From positions 1-36,577 of the forward strand of contig NZ_WMIG01000031.1 in assembly GCF_009711205.1 (NCBI RefSeq): a stretch of DNA of 36,577 bases. The letters are read 5' to 3'. The DNA comes from Paracoccus litorisediminis (lineage in GTDB: Bacteria > Pseudomonadota > Alphaproteobacteria > Rhodobacterales > Rhodobacteraceae). Below, piece after piece: positions 32,376-36,577 of this stretch; within the stretch, counting starts at the first letter, position 1, and every line of letters begins with the position of its first letter. Under the pieces are notes generated by a model. That model saw only the letters and a program-made list of their open reading frames with translations, was not told the DNA's origin and made no database searches. The position numbers were made by a program, and so were the translations under genes.

Positions 32376-33190
32376 ACCGGATGTTCACCAATGGCCGATG
32401 TCTTGATGTCGCATTGGACCACGGCGTCTGCAATGAGCCCGGCTTCCTGCTGGGTCTGGAAAACATGCCCGGCGTGGTCGATGCGCTGATCCGGGCCAGA
32501 CCCGATGCAATCCAGATGGCCTATGGCCAGTCCGATCTGCTGCAATCGCGTCCCGAAAAGGACAAGCCCGCCTTGGTCATGCGCATCGACATGGGCAATC
32601 CCTACAACGCGCAACGCCACCGGGTGATGTGGTCGATGCTGCAAAACGTCGATGAGCCGATCATCGGCGCGCTGGAAATGGACGCGGCTTGTGTTGTCGT
32701 CAACCTGTTTATGCTGCCGGATGAGCCCGAACTGTTCCGTCAATGCGTCGAGAACATCAGCCGCGTGCGCGCCGCCTGTCATTGCTACGGCATGCCGTTG
32801 ATGATCGAGCCGCTGGTGATGCTGCCCAATGACGTAAGGGGCGGCTATCAGGTCGATGGCGATGCCGAAAAGATCGTGACACTGGTGCGGCTGGCCTCGG
32901 AAATGGGGGCCGATATCATCAAGGCCGATCCGACCGACAATCCCGAGGACTTCCACCGCGTCGTTGAAACCGCCCGCGTTCCCGTATTGGTGCGCGGCGG
33001 CGGCAAAGAGGATCTGCGCGCGGTTATGGACAAGTCCGCGCGGCTGATGCGGCAGGGCGCGCATGGGCTGGTTTACGGCCGAAACATCTATCAACACGAC
33101 AATCCAAAAGCGATCGTGGCCGCCTTGATGGCAATCATCCATCAAGGCGTCAGTGGCGAAGAAGCATGGGACATTTACCGAAATGAGTGA
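32348..33190 (+). CDS. Class I aldolase (DeoC/LacD/FbaB/LsrF group)
   Basis: A 280-residue TIM-barrel aldolase of the DeoC/FbaB-like group, which includes archaeal-type fructose-bisphosphate aldolase, ADH synthase and the LsrF thiolase. The Schiff-base lysine is probably K192 in GADIIKADPTDN, and D24-H25 (VALDHGVCNEP) is the usual acid/base pair near the N-terminus. The phosphate-binding loops appear as VLVRGGGKED and HGLVYGRNIYQ. The ATG at 32348 lies within the end of the dehydrogenase gene and has AAAGGA upstream. Its stop overlaps the kinase start by 8 bases. In context it would split a ketose phosphate into a three-carbon phosphate and an aldehyde; the substrate is unknown. Confidence 0.82.
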   Translation: MRLSPKARMNRMFTNGRCLDVALDHGVCNEPGFLLGLENMPGVVDALIRARPDAIQMAYGQSDLLQSRPEKDKPALVMRIDMGNPYNAQRHRVMWSMLQNVDEPIIGALEMDAACVVVNLFMLPDEPELFRQCVENISRVRAACHCYGMPLMIEPLVMLPNDVRGGYQVDGDAEKIVTLVRLASEMGADIIKADPTDNPEDFHRVVETARVPVLVRGGGKEDLRAVMDKSARLMRQGAHGLVYGRNIYQHDNPKAIVAALMAIIHQGVSGEEAWDIYRNE

Positions 33191-34676
33191 TGTGGCACGT
33201 TACCTTCTGGGTCTGGATGCCGGGAACACCGTCATCAAGGCCGTGCTTTTCGACCTGACAGGCAAGCAGATCGCCATGAGCGCGATGGACGGTCAGTCCT
33301 CGCGCCCGGCCCCCGGTTATGTCGAGCGCGATCTGGATGAGCTGTGGTCGAACGCCCGCAGGGTGATCCGCGAATGCCTTGAGCAATCGGGCATCGCAGC
33401 TGATCAGATCGCCGCCATCGGCTGCGCCGGGCATGGCAACGGGCTGTATCTGATCGATGCTGCCGGCGATGCGCTTCTGGGGGTGCAGTCACTGGACACA
33501 CGAGCGGCAGATCTGGCGGCCGAACTGGCGGGGCAGGGTGACGCGCTGCATGCGATCTCGCTGCAAAAGCCTTGGCCTGCGCAAACACCGACGCTGCTTG
33601 CTTGGGTCAAGCGGCACCGGCCCCAGATCTACGCCCGCGCGGCGACTGTCCTGATGAGCAAGGATTTCATCAACTTCCGCCTGACGGGCGAACGCACCGG
33701 CGACATCTCGGACATGTCGGGGGCGGGTTTCCTGCGGATGCCGGAATGCCGCTATGACGATCAGCTGATGGCGCTTTACGGGTTGGAGGACGCGATCTCG
33801 ATACTGCCCCGTTTGGTTGCGCCAAGCGATATCGCGGGTCGGGTCAGCGCGAAAGCGGCTGCGGAAACGGGCCTTGCACAGGGGACACCGGTCATCGGCG
33901 GATATTTCGACGTGGTCTCCTCGGCATTGGGGGCCGGGTCGGTTCGGGCGGGATCTGCGTCGATCATCGCGGGCAGCTGGGGGATCAATCAGGTCTTTTC
34001 GCAGGAACCGGCGATCAATCCCGATGTGTTCATGGTGGCAGGCTTTGGGCCGGGGCGGTTCGTGAACATCGAATCCAGCGCGACCTCGGCGGCCAATCTG
34101 GAATGGTATGTCCGCGAATTTCTTGAGCGCGGCGGGCATCACGACGATCCCTTCGGATATTGCAACTCGCTGATCGCCAAGCTGGCCCCGGCGGATGATG
34201 ACCCGTTCTATCATCCCTTCCTTTACGGTTCGGGGCAGGGGGCCGAGTTCCGCGCGGGCTTCTACGGCATCGCTGGCTGGCATCGAGAGGCGCATCTGCT
34301 GCGCGCCCTGTTCGAAGGTGTGATGTTCGAACATCGCCGTCATATCGGCGTTCTGCAAGGCGCGGGCCTTGCACTGGCCGAAGCGACCCTGGCCGGAGGC
34401 GGATCGCGCAGCCCGGTCTGGCCGCAGATGTTCGCGGATGGATTGAACCTGCCCGTGACCGTCGCCACCGCGCGCGAGACCGGCGCACTTGGCGCGGCCA
34501 TTGGCGCAGGCGTTGGCGTCGGCCTGTTTGCTGATTATGAGGCTGGTGCCACCGCCATGACCTCGGCCGCCGCGCGCTATACGCCTGATCCGGAAATGGT
34601 CGCGCATTACGACAAGCGTTACCGCCGCTATCTTGACCTGACCGCCCGCATGCGCGGCTTCTGGTCAGGCGCGTGA
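33183..34676 (+). CDS. FGGY-family carbohydrate kinase
   Basis: A 497-residue sugar or polyol kinase with the two actin-like FGGY domains. The N-terminal phosphate-binding turn is LLGLDAGNTVIKAVLFDL (D12), and the catalytic base is probably D243 in IGGYFDVVSSALGAG. The second domain carries ASIIAGSWGINQVF and the adenosine motif LAGGGSRSPVWPQMFADGLN, ending with ETGALGAAIGAGVGVG. It phosphorylates the imported substrate with ATP in the cytoplasm. Members near it include erythritol kinase EryA and L-xylulose kinase LyxK. Start choice: ATG 33183, which overlaps the aldolase stop; the upstream in-frame stretch belongs to the aldolase region. Confidence 0.88.
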   Translation: MSDVARYLLGLDAGNTVIKAVLFDLTGKQIAMSAMDGQSSRPAPGYVERDLDELWSNARRVIRECLEQSGIAADQIAAIGCAGHGNGLYLIDAAGDALLGVQSLDTRAADLAAELAGQGDALHAISLQKPWPAQTPTLLAWVKRHRPQIYARAATVLMSKDFINFRLTGERTGDISDMSGAGFLRMPECRYDDQLMALYGLEDAISILPRLVAPSDIAGRVSAKAAAETGLAQGTPVIGGYFDVVSSALGAGSVRAGSASIIAGSWGINQVFSQEPAINPDVFMVAGFGPGRFVNIESSATSAANLEWYVREFLERGGHHDDPFGYCNSLIAKLAPADDDPFYHPFLYGSGQGAEFRAGFYGIAGWHREAHLLRALFEGVMFEHRRHIGVLQGAGLALAEATLAGGGSRSPVWPQMFADGLNLPVTVATARETGALGAAIGAGVGVGLFADYEAGATAMTSAAARYTPDPEMVAHYDKRYRRYLDLTARMRGFWSGA

Positions 34677-34692
34677 TCGTCGAGGCCAAGAG

Positions 34693-36312
34693 ATGACCGA
34701 AATCACGGTTCTGGACGGCGAATATGATTTCGTCATTGTCGGGGCAGGGACGGCGGGCTGCGTGCTCGCCAACCGCCTGACCCGTAATCCTGCGACCCGC
34801 GTGCTGCTGCTTGAGGCCGGGAAATCCGATGCCTATCCATGGGTGCGCATTCCCGTCGGCTATCTTTACTGCATTGGCAATCCGCGCACCGACTGGATGA
34901 TGAAGACCGAGGCCGAGCCGGGGTTGAACGGTCGCAGCCTGACTTACCCCCGTGGCAAGGTGCTGGGGGGCTGCAGTTCGATCAACGGGATGATCTACAT
35001 GCGCGGCCAATCGGCCGATTACGATCACTGGCGGCAACTTGGCAATACGGGCTGGGGTTGGGAGGACGTGCTGCCTTGGTTCCGCCGATCCGAGGACCAT
35101 CACGCCGGTCACAGCGACATGCATGGCGCGGGCGGCGAATGGAAAGTCGCGCAGCAACGCCTGAAATGGGACATCCTCAGGGCGGTCCAATGCGGCGCGC
35201 GGGAATTCGGCATCCACCCGCGCGCCGATTTCAACGATGGCAACAACGAAGGGTCGGGGTTTTTCGAAGTCAATCAGCAGCGTGGGGTGCGCTGGAGTGC
35301 CGCGCGCGGCTTTCTGCGTCCGGCGCTGCGGCGTCCGAACCTGCGACTTCTGAAAGAGGCCGAGGTTGAGACCCTGATCCTTGAAGGCATGCGTGCCGTC
35401 GGCCTGAATTTCCGACGGGGCGGGCAGAGGTATCACGTCCGTGCGCGGCGCGAGGTCATCCTCGCCGCAGGGGCGATCAATTCGCCCAAGCTGCTCGAAC
35501 TGTCCGGAATTGGAGACCCGGAGATTTTGGGACCTCTGGGCATTCCGGTACATGTCGCTCGACCCGCGGTCGGAGCAAACCTGCAGGATCATTTGCAAAT
35601 CCGCACGGTGTATCGCGTGCAGAATGCGCGGACGCTGAACACGCTGGCGAACAGTCTGGTCGGCAAGGCCCGGATCGGGTTGCAATATCTGCTGTCGCGT
35701 TCCGGGCCGATGTCGATGGCACCCAGCCAGTTCGGGATGTTCACCAAATCAGACCCCTCGCTGGAGTTTCCGGACTTGGAATATCACGTCCAGCCCTTGT
35801 CGACTGATCGGCTGGGCGACCCGCTGCATCCCTACCCGGCGATCACCGTTTCGGTGTGCAATCTGCGCCCTGAAAGCCTGGGCAGTTCCCATATCCGCAG
35901 CAGGCAAACGTCTGCCCCACCCGCGATCCGTCCAAATTATCTCTCTACCGAGCGAGACAAGCGGGTCGCGCTATCCTCGGTCAGGCAAGCGCGGCAGATC
36001 ATGGCGGCTGGAGCGCTGTCGTATCACCACCCCAAGGAGGTCCTTCCCGGTCCGGCCGTTCAGGATGACGCGGCGCTGTTGCACGAGATCGGTAATATCG
36101 CGACGACAATCTTTCACCCCGTCGGAACCTGCCGGATGGGCGTTGACGCGGATGCCGTGGTCGATCCCCGCCTGCGGTTTAACGGCCTTGAGGGTCTGCG
36201 GATCGTCGACGCTTCGATCATGCCGAGGATTGTCTCGGGTAATACCGCCTCTCCTGTGGTCATGATCGCCGAAAAGGCCGCCGCGATGATCTGCGAGGAA
36301 CATGGGGTGTAG
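34693..36312 (+). CDS. GMC-family FAD oxidoreductase (choline/alcohol dehydrogenase-like)
   Basis: A 539-residue GMC flavoprotein. The FAD-binding motif is VIVGAGTAGCVLANRL (residues 14-29), and GMC signature 1 is GKVLGGCSSINGMIYMRG. GMC signature 2 is GAINSPKLLELSGIG. The catalytic pair is H475 (FHPVGTCRMG) and N517 (SGNTASPVV). Its length is close to choline dehydrogenase and PEG/alcohol dehydrogenases. It oxidises a primary or secondary alcohol to aldehyde or ketone. It is the last gene of the operon, 16 bases after the kinase. It may act first on the substrate or on a side product. The right-hand IS3 copy begins 41 bases downstream, but the gene is complete. Confidence 0.9.
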   Translation: MTEITVLDGEYDFVIVGAGTAGCVLANRLTRNPATRVLLLEAGKSDAYPWVRIPVGYLYCIGNPRTDWMMKTEAEPGLNGRSLTYPRGKVLGGCSSINGMIYMRGQSADYDHWRQLGNTGWGWEDVLPWFRRSEDHHAGHSDMHGAGGEWKVAQQRLKWDILRAVQCGAREFGIHPRADFNDGNNEGSGFFEVNQQRGVRWSAARGFLRPALRRPNLRLLKEAEVETLILEGMRAVGLNFRRGGQRYHVRARREVILAAGAINSPKLLELSGIGDPEILGPLGIPVHVARPAVGANLQDHLQIRTVYRVQNARTLNTLANSLVGKARIGLQYLLSRSGPMSMAPSQFGMFTKSDPSLEFPDLEYHVQPLSTDRLGDPLHPYPAITVSVCNLRPESLGSSHIRSRQTSAPPAIRPNYLSTERDKRVALSSVRQARQIMAAGALSYHHPKEVLPGPAVQDDAALLHEIGNIATTIFHPVGTCRMGVDADAVVDPRLRFNGLEGLRIVDASIMPRIVSGNTASPVVMIAEKAAAMICEEHGV

Positions 36313-36317
36313 GGGAA

Positions 36318-36343
36318 GCCGCGCAAGTATCGGAATGTGCGGC
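36318..36343 (+). terminator. Stem-loop after the GMC oxidoreductase gene
   Basis: GCCGCGCA (36318-36325) can pair with TGTGCGGC (36336-36343) over eight positions, with one G-U pair, around a ten-base loop, five bases after the stop codon. There is no T-run, so it is only a possible end of the operon transcript. It lies just before the IS boundary at 36354. Confidence 0.4.
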
Positions 36344-36353
36344 GATAGGGCTT

Positions 36354-36577
36354 TGCTCTGCCCCCTCGAAACTGGACCGTTTGAAGCTAGAGTTTTCGGC
36401 TAACCTTCCCCGGCTGGGACAGGAACTGAAAACGATGAAGGCATCGAAGCTCACGGAAGCGCAGAAGGCGTTCATTCTGAAGCAGGGCGAGGAAGGCACA
36501 TCTGTTGCCGAGATTTGTCGGAAGGCCGGGATCGGCCAGTCGACCTATTTCGCCTGGAAGAAGAAGTGTGGCGGGCT
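36354..36577 (+). mobile_element. IS3-family element, right-flank copy (partial)
   Basis: The element starts at 36354 (TGCTCTGCCCCCTCG), the point where identity with the reverse complement of 1-125 begins. It contains an 81-base leader and the start of OrfA and runs off the window. The two copies differ at one base over the 125 that can be compared and face opposite ways, with their transposase starts nearest the enclosed DNA. Confidence 0.85.
36435..36577 (+). CDS. IS3-family transposase OrfA (partial, 5' part)
   Basis: The first 47 residues of OrfA (MKASKLTEAQKAFILKQGEE, then AEICRKAGIGQSTYFAWKKK). They form a Tnp_1 helix-turn-helix that recognises the element ends. AGGAACTGAAAACG precedes the ATG. 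The frame is open to the window edge, so the gene may be intact. The copy at the left edge has Phe in place of Leu at residue 6. Confidence 0.88.
   Translation, partial: MKASKLTEAQKAFILKQGEEGTSVAEICRKAGIGQSTYFAWKKKCGG

Noticed and set aside
24986..36312. Autoinducer-2 (lsr) uptake operon
   Set aside because: A SorC regulator, FGGY kinase, ABC importer and LsrF-like aldolase recall lsr. However, the GlpD-like, aldo/keto and GMC enzymes are not part of it, only one permease gene is present, and the order differs. The ery-like reading fits better.

Overview
The window looks like part of an accessory replicon, or a genomic island, from a high-GC alphaproteobacterium of the Paracoccus/Rhodobacteraceae type. 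The evidence is the strong GC-rich codon use, an alphaproteobacterial ku-ligD-ku repair locus, an HWE-family histidine kinase, a SorC-regulated polyol-type ABC operon, and many IS3, IS5 and IS110 remnants. The organism is inferred from gene content; no rRNA, tRNA, replication gene or CRISPR array was seen.

Layout. Both edges are copies of the same IS3-family element, which point outward (1-125 on the minus strand, 36354 to the end on the plus strand; 1 difference in 125 bases). Between them lie functional blocks separated by decayed insertion sequences. Block A (175-5155) holds a truncated LacI regulator and a truncated NCS2 nucleobase permease. They are joined head to head by an apparent deletion near position 1000. 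An intact amidohydrolase/deaminase, a TauE/SafE exporter and a VOC protein follow. IS110 and IS5 fossils (5381-6550) come next. Block B (6742-12445) is a non-homologous end-joining locus (ku, ligD, and a convergent second ku) with a divergent cytoplasmic PAS-HWE histidine kinase. The second ku has an exact match to the alphaproteobacterial general-stress (EcfG) promoter pattern, and the first ku has a near match. A decayed IS3 element (12852-13524) follows.

Block C (13972-20744) has an SLC13-type anion permease with two RCK_C domains, a sensor kinase and FixJ-like regulator with overlapping genes, then three predicted exported proteins (GlcG/HbpS-like, ankyrin-repeat, serine hydrolase). A convergent MATE exporter and a divergent DUF2218-siderophore-interacting flavoreductase fill 20807-23589. 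Another decayed IS3 element occupies 23971-24615.

Block D (24986-36312) is one 11.3-kb operon-like run: sugar-binding protein, ABC ATPase, permease, SorC regulator, aldo/keto reductase, GlpD-like dehydrogenase, class I aldolase, FGGY kinase and GMC oxidoreductase. The gene set resembles the erythritol (ery) operon, with an aldolase and two extra oxidoreductases in place of the ery isomerases. It reads as uptake, phosphorylation, oxidation and aldol cleavage of an unidentified polyol or sugar. This is the best candidate for an undescribed pathway in the window.
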